A stretch of DNA of 64,000 nucleotides from Novosphingobium sp. ERN07 (GTDB taxonomy: Bacteria > Pseudomonadota > Alphaproteobacteria > Sphingomonadales > Sphingomonadaceae), in the NCBI RefSeq assembly GCF_012641335.1, contig NZ_JABAID010000001.1, positions 372,001-436,000 of the forward strand. Direction: 5' to 3'. The translations under genes were made by a program, and so were the position numbers. This document shows, one piece after another, positions 19,177-26,613 of the stretch (its first letter is position 1; every line of letters starts with the position of its first letter). The notes beneath the pieces were generated by a model. That model searched no databases and had not been told where the DNA came from. It worked only from the letters and a program-made list of their open reading frames with translations.

Positions 19177-20105
19177 AGCCGAGAGGCTGTCCTCACAGCG
19201 GCGCGGTTGTGCAGCTGGACCGAGATCAGCAGCAGCACGTTCAGCACCACGGCCTGATAGAAGAAATACCACACCGGGCTGCCCGCGATCATCGCCAGCC
19301 CCAGCACGATGGCGCGGGGATTGGGGCCGAGCAGTTTGAGGAAATCGAGCAACGGCTTCTGTTCGCGCGCCACTTCGCCGCGAATCGCCGCAAGCCTGCC
19401 GTTATCGCCCGCCGCCATTGCCGATCCCACCGCTGCATCGATCTGCCGGGCATGGGGCGTCATCCCGGCGGCAAGGTAGAGGTATCCGCGCGCAATCGGC
19501 TCGAAAACCTTGGCGAAAACCCCGCCCGAACCGAACAGGCCCGTGCTGTTCTCCTTCGAATTGTTCAGCCACGGCACGCCGTAGGTCCAATACTGGTAGA
19601 AGCGTCGCTGCACCTCAACGTGGTTTGACTGGATGATGTGCGAGACACCCGCAGCCACCGTCCATGCCCACGCCTGCCCCGCCCCCACTTGCCGCGTCAG
19701 CACGAAAGCCAGCAGCACGTAGACCACGATGTGGCTGACATAATCGCAGATGCCATCGACCATTTCGCCAATGGGGCTGGACCTGCCAGTGATCCGCGCC
19801 AGATCGCCGTCCGCGCCATCGACCACGTGCCAGCTCATGTGTAGCGCCATGCCCAGCAGCGCACCCCATGGCCAGCCGAGCTGCCATGTGCCACCGGTGG
19901 CGTCCATGTTGAAATAGACGAGGCCCGCAGCCACCACCAGCAGCCCGCCGAAGACCGAAACCATGTTCGGCGTCAGCGGTGTGTGCGCCAGCAATCGCGC
20001 CAGTCGCCACGCCAGCGGGTGGTAGAAGTGATAGTTCAGGCGATCCTGCATTTCGCGCGGACGTTTGGGGCGCTCTATCGTCCCTGCCCGTTTTGCCACG
20101 TTCAC
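19173..20105 (-). CDS. CDP-alcohol phosphatidyltransferase family protein
   Basis: 310 residues from a GTG at 20105 (an ATG at 20051 is possible). Integral membrane enzyme that transfers a phospho-alcohol group from a CDP-activated donor. The complete motif D99-G-x2-A103-R104-x8-G113-x3-D117-x3-D121 is present within VVDGADGDLARITG and the following residues. It has about six membrane segments and a hydrophilic insert (residues ~160-240). It diverges over 71 bp from a second transferase with the same motif and lies in the inositol locus. The most likely product is an inositol-containing phosphodiester lipid, but the actual alcohol and acceptor cannot be read from the sequence. Confidence 0.85.
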   Translation of the reverse strand: MNVAKRAGTIERPKRPREMQDRLNYHFYHPLAWRLARLLAHTPLTPNMVSVFGGLLVVAAGLVYFNMDATGGTWQLGWPWGALLGMALHMSWHVVDGADGDLARITGRSSPIGEMVDGICDYVSHIVVYVLLAFVLTRQVGAGQAWAWTVAAGVSHIIQSNHVEVQRRFYQYWTYGVPWLNNSKENSTGLFGSGGVFAKVFEPIARGYLYLAAGMTPHARQIDAAVGSAMAAGDNGRLAAIRGEVAREQKPLLDFLKLLGPNPRAIVLGLAMIAGSPVWYFFYQAVVLNVLLLISVQLHNRAAVRTASRL

Positions 20106-20176
20106 CCTTGCGATCCCTCTTCGAAAGCCGTCTTGGCGCGACCGGTAGCCGTGTCTATAGGCCGAGGAAAGTGCCG

Positions 20177-21301
20177 ATGGCGCACACTATAAGGCAGACG
20201 CGCTTGGGTAATCCGTTTTTCGTCGCGATTCCAGCCAGTTCCTTTCTGAAACGCCGGATCGGCGGGATCACTGGAATCGCGCGTGGAATCATCCTTGCGG
20301 ACCTTGCGGGCGCAAATGGCGTGTTCGTCATCGCTGATCGGGTTATCGAGGAAGACTGGCGCAAGAGCTTCGCCCTGCGCGCGCGTCCCCTGCCGCAAGT
20401 CACGGTGGTGGCCTCTGCCGATCAGCTTCCCCCCGGCACCGCGATGCTTCCCGCAGAAGCCCTGCCCACCAAAACCGTGCTCGAAGCGCTGGCCAATGAC
20501 CCGACTCTGACATTCGCCTCCGGCGATGCCCGGCTTGTCCGCGAAAAGGACGATCACGCCACGGTCATGACTCTGCTGCGCGGAACGCTGAAATCCACCG
20601 AAGGACCGGTTGGACGCTGGATCAACCGGCCAATCTCGTTCCGCATGTCGGCACTGGCGCTCAGGCTTGGCATCGGGCCGGATCCGATAACATGGTTCAC
20701 GCTGATGCTGGCGATGGTCATGGCCGTGGTCCTTGGGCAGGGCGGGGTGGAATGGCTCGCGCTGGGCGGCCTGCTGTTCCAGATCGTGTCGGTCACCGAT
20801 TGCGTCGATGGCGATATCGCGCGCGTTTCATGGGCGATGAGCCGACGCGGCGCGCTGCTTGATACCGCCTGCGATACCGTGGCCAATTTCGGCTTCGTGA
20901 TTGGCCTGATGACCGGCGTCGTGCGCACCTATGGCGTGGAATACGCATGGATCGCGCTGGCCTGCGTGGTCATGCTTTTGTGCGGCATCACCGCCATGAG
21001 CATCCTTCTGCGCCTTGGCCCCAAACGCGGCAGCTTTGACGTATTGCGTGCCGCGCTCACACGCCGGCTGGAAGGCAGGCCGGTGCTGCAATCGGTGACG
21101 CTAGCGGTAGAGCGGCTGTTCAAACGCGACGTCTATGTCCTTGTCGCTTGCGGATTTTGTCTCTTCGGGCTGGCATGGGTTCTGCCGGGTATGCTGCTGG
21201 GCGGCCTGTGCATCTGGCTGGGCGCTGTGGCGTGGTGTGCCCCGCTGATCGCCGCCGACAGCGAAGGGTTGCTGCTGCCACCGCATATGCGCCAGTTGTA
21301 A
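20177..21301 (+). CDS. CDP-alcohol phosphatidyltransferase with N-terminal nucleotidyltransferase-like domain
   Basis: 374 residues from the ATG at 20177 (GAGGAAA six bases upstream). Residues 1 to ~145 form a soluble alpha/beta region (RIGGITGIARGIILADLAGA, VFVIADR) that looks like a shortened nucleotidyltransferase domain without the G-x-G-S-R...KP loop. Residues ~150-374 are the membrane transferase with the complete motif D211-G212-x2-A215-R216-x8-G225-x3-D229-x3-D233. The arrangement recalls the fused cytidylyltransferase/phosphotransferase enzymes of di-myo-inositol phosphate synthesis. The next gene encodes an intact nucleotidyltransferase, which may supply the activated donor. Confidence 0.83.
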   Translation: MAHTIRQTRLGNPFFVAIPASSFLKRRIGGITGIARGIILADLAGANGVFVIADRVIEEDWRKSFALRARPLPQVTVVASADQLPPGTAMLPAEALPTKTVLEALANDPTLTFASGDARLVREKDDHATVMTLLRGTLKSTEGPVGRWINRPISFRMSALALRLGIGPDPITWFTLMLAMVMAVVLGQGGVEWLALGGLLFQIVSVTDCVDGDIARVSWAMSRRGALLDTACDTVANFGFVIGLMTGVVRTYGVEYAWIALACVVMLLCGITAMSILLRLGPKRGSFDVLRAALTRRLEGRPVLQSVTLAVERLFKRDVYVLVACGFCLFGLAWVLPGMLLGGLCIWLGAVAWCAPLIAADSEGLLLPPHMRQL

Positions 21302-21406
21302 AGCAGGCGTAACTGAAAGCCGTCAAAGTCCTGCCCCCTCTTGCAGGATGCTCAAGGTTCCCCCAAATTGGTTGTGACGATCTGCAACCGGGAACCGAGA
21401 CACAGA

Positions 21407-22123
21407 ATGATTGGCGTGATCCTGGCTGCGGGCCGCGGAAGCAGGCTTGGCGATGCGACCGAGTCCCTGCCAAAGCCGTTGATGGCCGTCGCCGGCCGGA
21501 CCTGCCTAGACTTTGCGATCGAAGCTCTGCTGGCAGTGGCGAGCGATGTTGTCGTCGTCACCGGATACCGCGCAGAGCTGATCGAACAACACATTGCTCG
21601 CGAATGGCCGTCCGCTCCCGTGCGCACCGTGCGCAACGTGCTGCTCGAAGCAGGCAACCTCACCTCGCTCGGCGCGGCGCGGCCGCTGATGGGGCAAAGC
21701 TGCTTCGTGGTAACCAATGCCGACCACCTTTTTCCCGGCACCATGTACACGCGCCACTTTGCGCCATCAGAGACCGGAATCGGCATCGCCTGCGAACGGG
21801 AACGGCCCGTGCTGCCCGATGAGATGAAGGTGATCGAGAAAGACGGTCTTCTCGTAGAGATATCCAAGACTCTGCCGCGCTATGACGGTGCCTACATTGG
21901 CACGACCTTTGTCGGGCAAGACCGCGTTCAGACCTATTGGGACGCGTTCGACCGGGTTCATGCCAGCCAGGACATCGCCACCGCCTCTGTCGAGATGGTG
22001 CTGCACGAACTGGCCCGCGATTGTGCCAGCGCGCCACAGGTCTGCTGGCTGTCGGGCCTGAAATGGTTCGAGGTCGATACGCCCGAAGATCTGGCCGTCG
22101 CACGTGAAAGCCTGACGGCATGA
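21407..22123 (+). CDS. Sugar-phosphate-type nucleotidyltransferase (inositol-phosphate cytidylyltransferase-like)
   Basis: 238 residues from the ATG at 21407. Nucleotide-binding loop GRGSRL (residues 9-14) with PKPL (22-25), GNLTS (83-87), the metal-binding aspartate in NADH (104-107) and the C-terminal WFEVDTPEDL (220-229). These resemble NTP:phospho-alcohol cytidylyltransferases of the L-myo-inositol-1-phosphate and LicC type more than glucose-1-phosphate enzymes. Its stop overlaps the next start (ATGA), so it is coupled to the HAD phosphatase. The likely role is making CDP-inositol or another CDP-alcohol for the neighbouring transferases; this is inferred from context and motifs. Confidence 0.78.
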   Translation: MIGVILAAGRGSRLGDATESLPKPLMAVAGRTCLDFAIEALLAVASDVVVVTGYRAELIEQHIAREWPSAPVRTVRNVLLEAGNLTSLGAARPLMGQSCFVVTNADHLFPGTMYTRHFAPSETGIGIACERERPVLPDEMKVIEKDGLLVEISKTLPRYDGAYIGTTFVGQDRVQTYWDAFDRVHASQDIATASVEMVLHELARDCASAPQVCWLSGLKWFEVDTPEDLAVARESLTA

Positions 22124-22824
22124 CGCAAGGCGCAGCGGCCTTTTCGCAAAGCGATAGTGCCGACCCCGTAAAACTGCTGGTGTTCGACCTTGATGGCACG
22201 CTTGTGCCCACGATGGAGGACTATGCCGATCGCGCCGCTCAACTGATGGAAGAAGCATTCGGCACGCCCCTTGCTGAAGCACGCCTTTCCTATTTCGCCA
22301 CTTCCGGCCTGCCGTTCGAACGGCAGTTGCGCCAGCTTTATCCCGCACAGGAAACCGATCCTGTGGCGGAACGTTTCGAAGCGTGGAAGGACGGCTATCT
22401 TGCCGGAATTACCATCGCGTCGGACACAGCCGCATTGCTGGAAAGCTGGCGCAAGTCCGGGCTTCTGGTGGCCATTTCGTCCAACAATCTCGAACTCTAC
22501 GTTGATCGTCTGGCGCGAGACTGGCCGGTCGATTGCGCACTGGGCTATCGCGCGGCCCAAGGCAGCGATTCCGGCTTTGCCAAAGGCGAAGCGCACTTCC
22601 GCGCGCTCGAACAGCGCTTCGGCATCAATCGTTCGGAATTTCTGTTCACCGGAGATTCACCGAACGACGCCCACATCGCCGCAGCGGCCGGGGTGCGGTT
22701 TCGCGCCTTGTTGACAGATGCGTTTACCGCGCATGATTTCGAGAAGGCTGTGCCGGGCACTCGCACGCTGTCTTCGCTTGCCGAACTTGGTGGCGTTTTT
22801 GCCACGGTTCCGGCAAACGGGTGA
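22120..22824 (+). CDS. HAD-family phosphatase
   Basis: 234 residues. Haloacid-dehalogenase fold: motif I DLDGT (residues 23-27), a helical cap between residues ~35 and 100, motif II in AISSNN, and motif IV GDSPNDAH. Closest in layout to phosphoglycolate-phosphatase-like enzymes. Its start overlaps the nucleotidyltransferase stop. In this cluster it could dephosphorylate a phosphatidylinositol-phosphate or inositol phosphate intermediate, or proofread the pathway; the substrate is not known. Confidence 0.82.
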   Translation: MTQGAAAFSQSDSADPVKLLVFDLDGTLVPTMEDYADRAAQLMEEAFGTPLAEARLSYFATSGLPFERQLRQLYPAQETDPVAERFEAWKDGYLAGITIASDTAALLESWRKSGLLVAISSNNLELYVDRLARDWPVDCALGYRAAQGSDSGFAKGEAHFRALEQRFGINRSEFLFTGDSPNDAHIAAAAGVRFRALLTDAFTAHDFEKAVPGTRTLSSLAELGGVFATVPANG

Positions 22825-23108
22825 CAGGGAGCGGTACCTGAGCGGAAACGCACTATCGCGTGCAGCATTTTTCCGTTAAGGGCCGCGTCCCATCGGAAGA
22901 TGCTGTCTCTTGCGCGCCTGATCTATTGTGCGGCGCAGGAAACAGGGTGCGGACGAGGAACCCGGTAGACCGTGCCGTTGCAACCGGCGGGTCAGCCGAT
23001 TCCTCGTGACCAACTGAGGAATCGGCTTGCATTCGATGGCATTTCGGTATTTTGAGGCAGTTTGATTACAGCCGCTTTAATGCGCCTGTCTGATAGGGAT
23101 CGTTATTC
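22825..23108 (+). promoter_or_regulatory. Leader/intergenic region of inositol phosphate synthase with long inverted repeat
   Basis: 284 bp without a gene. It contains a perfect 12-bp inverted repeat AGCCGATTCCTC (22994-23005) / GAGGAATCGGCT (23016-23027) with a 10-base loop and no following T-run, so it is not a simple terminator. The stretch from 23030 to the start codon is AT-richer than its surroundings and is the probable promoter/5' UTR. Other GC-rich complementary segments upstream could form a structured RNA. Confidence 0.4.
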
Positions 23109-24209
23109 ATGAAGCCAATCAAGGTCGCCGTGATCGGCGTGGGCAACTGCGCTAGCTCGCTGGTGCAGGGTGTAGCCTACTATCGCAACAACAATTCGTC
23201 GCAGGGCCTCATCCACGACCGCATTGGCGGATATGGCGCCGGTGACGTCGATTTCGTGCTCGGCGTCGATGTCGATGCGCGCAAGGTCGGCAAGGATATT
23301 GCCGAAGCCATCTTCGCGGCTCCGAACAACACCACCGTGTTCCAGACCAACGTGCCGATGACCGGTGGCAAGGTGATCATGGGCCGCGTGTCTGACGGCG
23401 TTGCCGCACACATGACCTCGGTCGGTGAAAAGGGCTTCATCGTGGCGGACCAGCCCGAAGCCACCCAGGCAGATATCGTCAAGGCTCTGAAGGATTCGGG
23501 CGCTGAAGTGCTGCTCAACTTCCTCCCCGTCGGGTCGCAGGAAGCCACCGAATTCTATATGGAATGCGCGCTCGAAGCCGGCGTTGCGGTGGTCAACTGC
23601 ATGCCCGTGTTCATCGCTTCGACCCCGGAATGGGAAGCGAAGTTCCGTGAAAAGCGGATCCCGATCGTGGGTGACGACATCAAGGCGCAGGTCGGTGCCA
23701 CCATCGTCCACCGCGTTCTGTCGAGCCTGTTTGCTGCACGCGGCGTCAATGTCGAACGTACGTACCAGCTCAACACCGGCGGCAACACCGATTTCATGAA
23801 CATGCTCGACCGTCAGCGTCTGGGCAGCAAGAAGGAATCGAAGACCGAAGCCGTGCAGGCCATGCTTGCGACTCGCCTTGAAGACGAAAACATCCACGTT
23901 GGCCCTTCGGACTATGTTCCTTGGCAGAAGGACAACAAGCTGTGCTTCATCCGCATGGAAGGCCAGCAGTGGGGCAACGTGCCCATGAATCTCGAACTTC
24001 GCCTCTCGGTTGAAGACAGCCCCAACTCTGCGGCTTGCGTCATGGACGCGATCCGTTGCTGCAAGGTTGCGCTTGATCGTGGTGAAGGCGGTGCGCTGAT
24101 CGGCCCGTCGGCCTATTTCTGCAAGCACCCGCCGCAGCAGTTCAACGATGATGTTGCCGCCCAGATGGTCGAGGAATACGCCTCGGTCGAAAAGCTGGCA
24201 GCAGAATAA
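23109..24209 (+). CDS. ino1: myo-Inositol-1-phosphate synthase
   Basis: 366 residues. Converts glucose-6-phosphate to 1L-myo-inositol-1-phosphate using NAD. The NAD-binding fold is IKVAVIGVGNCASSLVQGV at the N-terminus. GDDIKAQVGATIVHRVL, the TYQLNTGGNTDFMNM loop and the catalytic lysine segment RLGSKKESKT are all present, matching the short actinobacterial/archaeal-type synthases. Start is the ATG at 23109. It is flanked by a structured leader and a strong terminator, so it is probably its own transcription unit. Inositol synthesis genes are uncommon in alphaproteobacteria. The surrounding cytidylyltransferase and CDP-alcohol transferase genes point to lipid or phosphodiester use of inositol. 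Confidence 0.95.
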   Translation: MKPIKVAVIGVGNCASSLVQGVAYYRNNNSSQGLIHDRIGGYGAGDVDFVLGVDVDARKVGKDIAEAIFAAPNNTTVFQTNVPMTGGKVIMGRVSDGVAAHMTSVGEKGFIVADQPEATQADIVKALKDSGAEVLLNFLPVGSQEATEFYMECALEAGVAVVNCMPVFIASTPEWEAKFREKRIPIVGDDIKAQVGATIVHRVLSSLFAARGVNVERTYQLNTGGNTDFMNMLDRQRLGSKKESKTEAVQAMLATRLEDENIHVGPSDYVPWQKDNKLCFIRMEGQQWGNVPMNLELRLSVEDSPNSAACVMDAIRCCKVALDRGEGGALIGPSAYFCKHPPQQFNDDVAAQMVEEYASVEKLAAE

Positions 24210-24233
24210 GCGAAGCCTTTCGCGCAAAGGATC

Positions 24234-24267
24234 AGGGCCGACCGGACGCAAGTCTGGTCGGCCCTTT
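24234..24267 (+). terminator. Rho-independent terminator after inositol phosphate synthase gene
   Basis: Stem AGGGCCGACC-GGAC / GTCT-GGTCGGCCCT with a GCAA loop, followed by TTTCC, 24 bases after the stop codon. Confidence 0.8.
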
Positions 24268-24320
24268 CCATTTGCCGCCCCTTTCATTTTTCTGGCGAAC
24301 CCGTTAGGCGAACAACCGTC

Positions 24321-25079
24321 ATGGATGCCCTGATCATCGCCGCAGGTTTCGGCAGCCGTCTGGCTGACCTATCGCCATCGAAGCCGCTTACACCGGTTGC
24401 CGGGGTGCCGCTGATCGAAATCGGCGTGCGTCAGGCCATGCTCGCAGGCATAACGCGGGTCGTCGTCGTCACCGGCCATCATGCCGACATGCTCGAAGCC
24501 TTCTTGGCCGAACTCTCACTGCGCGTCGGCGTGGAGATCGTGCCCGTTCGCCTGACCAACTGGTCCACTCCTAATGGCCATTCGGTCATGGCAGGGGCAA
24601 CGCGGTGTGATGGCAATTATCTGCTGATGATGGCCGATCACATGTTCGATGCCGATATCCTCGCCCGTCTGATGCTGGAAGATCGACCTACGCGTGGCGT
24701 AACGCTGGCGGTGGATCGCCGCATCGACAATCCGCTGGTCGATCCCGATGATGCCACGTGGGTGAGGATGGACGACGATGGCCGGATCACCGCCATCGGC
24801 AAGACCATCGCACCTTACGATGCCGTCGATTGCGGCGCGTTTCTTGCCACGCCTGAACTGGCTATCGCCATCCGCGATGCCATTGCCGATGGCAAGTCGG
24901 GCAGTCTTTCCGACGGAATGCAGCGTCTGGCTGACGCTGGGCGTGCCGGAACGATGGATATCGACGAAGCCTGGTGGATGGACGTGGACGATCCGCGCGC
25001 CCACGCACTAGCCGAAGAGCTAGCCCCCTGGCATCTCGCGCAAACGTTCGCCGCTATCGGCGTTCCTGCGGGCGAGTAA
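24321..25079 (+). CDS. L-myo-inositol-1-phosphate cytidylyltransferase-like nucleotidyltransferase
   Basis: 252 residues. Nucleotide loop GFGSRL (9-14) with KPL (21-23), NGHS (85-88), metal aspartate in ADH (105-107), the strand pair WVRMDDDGRITAIGK (147-161), DCGAF (170-174) and WMDVDDP (219-225). This series, with its spacing, parallels what I recall of the archaeal inositol-1-phosphate cytidylyltransferase domain (N-G-x-S, GDH, IRVEDG..IGK, DCVDTG, WMDVD). Located directly after the inositol-1-phosphate synthase gene, it most plausibly makes CDP-inositol. It has its own start after the synthase terminator. I have not been able to align it. Confidence 0.78.
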   Translation: MDALIIAAGFGSRLADLSPSKPLTPVAGVPLIEIGVRQAMLAGITRVVVVTGHHADMLEAFLAELSLRVGVEIVPVRLTNWSTPNGHSVMAGATRCDGNYLLMMADHMFDADILARLMLEDRPTRGVTLAVDRRIDNPLVDPDDATWVRMDDDGRITAIGKTIAPYDAVDCGAFLATPELAIAIRDAIADGKSGSLSDGMQRLADAGRAGTMDIDEAWWMDVDDPRAHALAEELAPWHLAQTFAAIGVPAGE

Positions 25080-25083
25080 GATT

Positions 25084-25103
25084 GGGGAGCGCGAACGCTC
25101 CCC
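25084..25103. terminator. Hairpin between convergent genes
   Basis: Perfect inverted repeat GGGGAGCG/CGCTCCCC with a CGAA tetraloop between two convergent stop codons (25079 and 25112). It lacks a T-run on either side, so it is perhaps a weak bidirectional terminator. Confidence 0.45.
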
Positions 25104-25111
25104 GTTCACCC

Positions 25112-25606
25112 TTACGGATACTTGAGGTGAATCCGGGTCGACAGACCCGACTTCGAGATGTTCAGCCGCACCGAACGGAACGAGGGAATGCTCGCAATCG
25201 TCGGCGGGTTGTTGGAAAAGCCGAAGCCTTCTTCGGGCAGTCCCAGCACCCCGCTGCGCTTGAGATTCCGGCTCGCATCCTCGTCATGGTAGACGGCCAG
25301 AGCATAGACACCAGGCTTGGGCACGAACAGGCACATGCGCGTTTCCGGCGCAGTCGCATCGACACGCCCAACGTACATCGAGCCTTTCTTGACGAGGAAC
25401 TTGCGCGGTTCATCGGCATAGAGCGTCACCGCCATCAGGCCGTTGCCGTTGCGCACGCCATCAACCGTCACATTGATCCAGGTATCGCTGACCGGCCCGG
25501 CGCAGTTGGGTGCATTCGCGCTCGCCACACTGCTCGCCCCGGCAAGGGCAGCAATCGCAGCAGCAAAAGCAGTGGCCGTGGCGTGCCAACGTCTCGGCTT
25601 GTTCAT
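25112..25606 (-). CDS. DUF2141 domain secreted protein
   Basis: 164 residues from the ATG at 25606. A signal peptide (ATATAFAAAIAALAGASSVASANA) is followed by a domain with GNGLMAVTLYADEP, LFVPKPGVYALAVYHDEDASRNL and GLPEEGFGFSNNP, which is the characteristic pattern of the DUF2141 family of exported beta-sandwich proteins. Function unknown. It is transcribed convergently to the cytidylyltransferase-like gene. Confidence 0.85.
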   Translation of the reverse strand: MNKPRRWHATATAFAAAIAALAGASSVASANAPNCAGPVSDTWINVTVDGVRNGNGLMAVTLYADEPRKFLVKKGSMYVGRVDATAPETRMCLFVPKPGVYALAVYHDEDASRNLKRSGVLGLPEEGFGFSNNPPTIASIPSFRSVRLNISKSGLSTRIHLKYP

Positions 25607-25952
25607 ATTCAAAAAGCCCCGATTTCGATGTGTCTGTCTAGGCGGTGCGCCGGCAAGGTTCGCCATGAACCTCGTTTATGACGCCAATGTTCCGTCCGCT
25701 TCGTCGGCGGCATACCGCCATATCGCTGCATCGTTAAGTATGATTCGTGCCGTGAACGCGCCCTGAACTCTCTCGCAACCCACAGTTCAGCGGCAAACCG
25801 CCCCCGATACGGGACATTCCGTGTGGATAAGCGGGGCCCGAATGCTTGTTCCGCCGATTCCCCAAAGCTAAGCGAAATGGTGTGGGGTGGCCGTTTGCGG
25901 CACCGGTGCGTGTTGGGATGACCTGCCTCCGCTTGCAGGATAACGCCGCCCG
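25607..25952. other. Intergenic region between divergent DUF2141 gene and rpe
   Basis: 346 bp with no convincing gene; it should hold the two divergent promoters. The only distinctive element is an exact consensus DnaA box at 25822-25830, annotated separately. Confidence 0.5.
25822..25830 (-). promoter_or_regulatory. Consensus DnaA box upstream of rpe
   Basis: TGTGGATAA on the plus strand, the exact complement of TTATCCACA, 123 bases before the rpe start. It is the only exact match I noticed in the window. Confidence 0.4.
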
Positions 25953-26612
25953 ATGACCCCGCTGATTTCTCCTTCGATCCTTTCCGCCGATTTTTCGAAG
26001 CTTGGCGAAGAAGTGCGCGCAATCGATGCTGCCGGGGCAGACTGGATTCACGTCGATGTGATGGATGGTCATTTCGTGCCCAACATCACGATTGGCCCAA
26101 TGGTGGTAAAGGCGCTGCGCCCGCACACGGCCAAGCCGTTCGACGTGCACCTGATGATCTCGCCGGTCGATTCCTATCTGCAGGCATTTGCCGATGCCGG
26201 GGCCGATATCATCACCGTCCACCCTGAGGCTGGGCCGCATATTCACCGCACCGTCCAGGCGATCAAGGGTCTGGGCAAGAAGGCTGGCGTTTCGCTCAAT
26301 CCCGGAACGCCTGCCAAGATGCTCGATTATCTGATCGATGATGTCGATCTGGTCCTGATCATGAGCGTCAATCCCGGCTTTGGCGGGCAAAGCTTCATCT
26401 CCAGCCAGCTTCGCAAGATCGAGGCCGTGCGCAAGATGATCGACAAGTCGGGCCGTCAGATTCATCTCGAAGTCGACGGTGGCGTGGATACCACTACAAT
26501 CCGCTCCTGCGTCGATGCGGGGGCAGATGTTCTGGTCGCCGGTACGGCTTCGTTCAAGGGCGGACCATCGCAATATGCGGCAAATATCGCAGCACTGAAG
26601 GCTTTGGGCTGA
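25953..26612 (+). CDS. rpe: Ribulose-phosphate 3-epimerase
   Basis: 219 residues. Interconverts ribulose-5-phosphate and xylulose-5-phosphate. TIM-barrel motifs: [16 protein letters not shown], the metal/catalytic [34 protein letters not shown] and [11 protein letters not shown], then the phosphate-binding VAGTASF. Start is the ATG at 25953. The next gene begins two bases after its stop codon. Confidence 0.97.
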   Translation: MTPLISPSILSADFSKLGEEVRAIDAAGADWIHVDVMDGHFVPNITIGPMVVKALRPHTAKPFDVHLMISPVDSYLQAFADAGADIITVHPEAGPHIHRTVQAIKGLGKKAGVSLNPGTPAKMLDYLIDDVDLVLIMSVNPGFGGQSFISSQLRKIEAVRKMIDKSGRQIHLEVDGGVDTTTIRSCVDAGADVLVAGTASFKGGPSQYAANIAALKALG

Positions 26613-26613
26613 T

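Noticed and set aside
22825..23108. tRNA or known riboswitch in the inositol synthase leader
   Set aside because: No cloverleaf, CCA end or recognisable aptamer core; only the 12-bp inverted repeat is solid.
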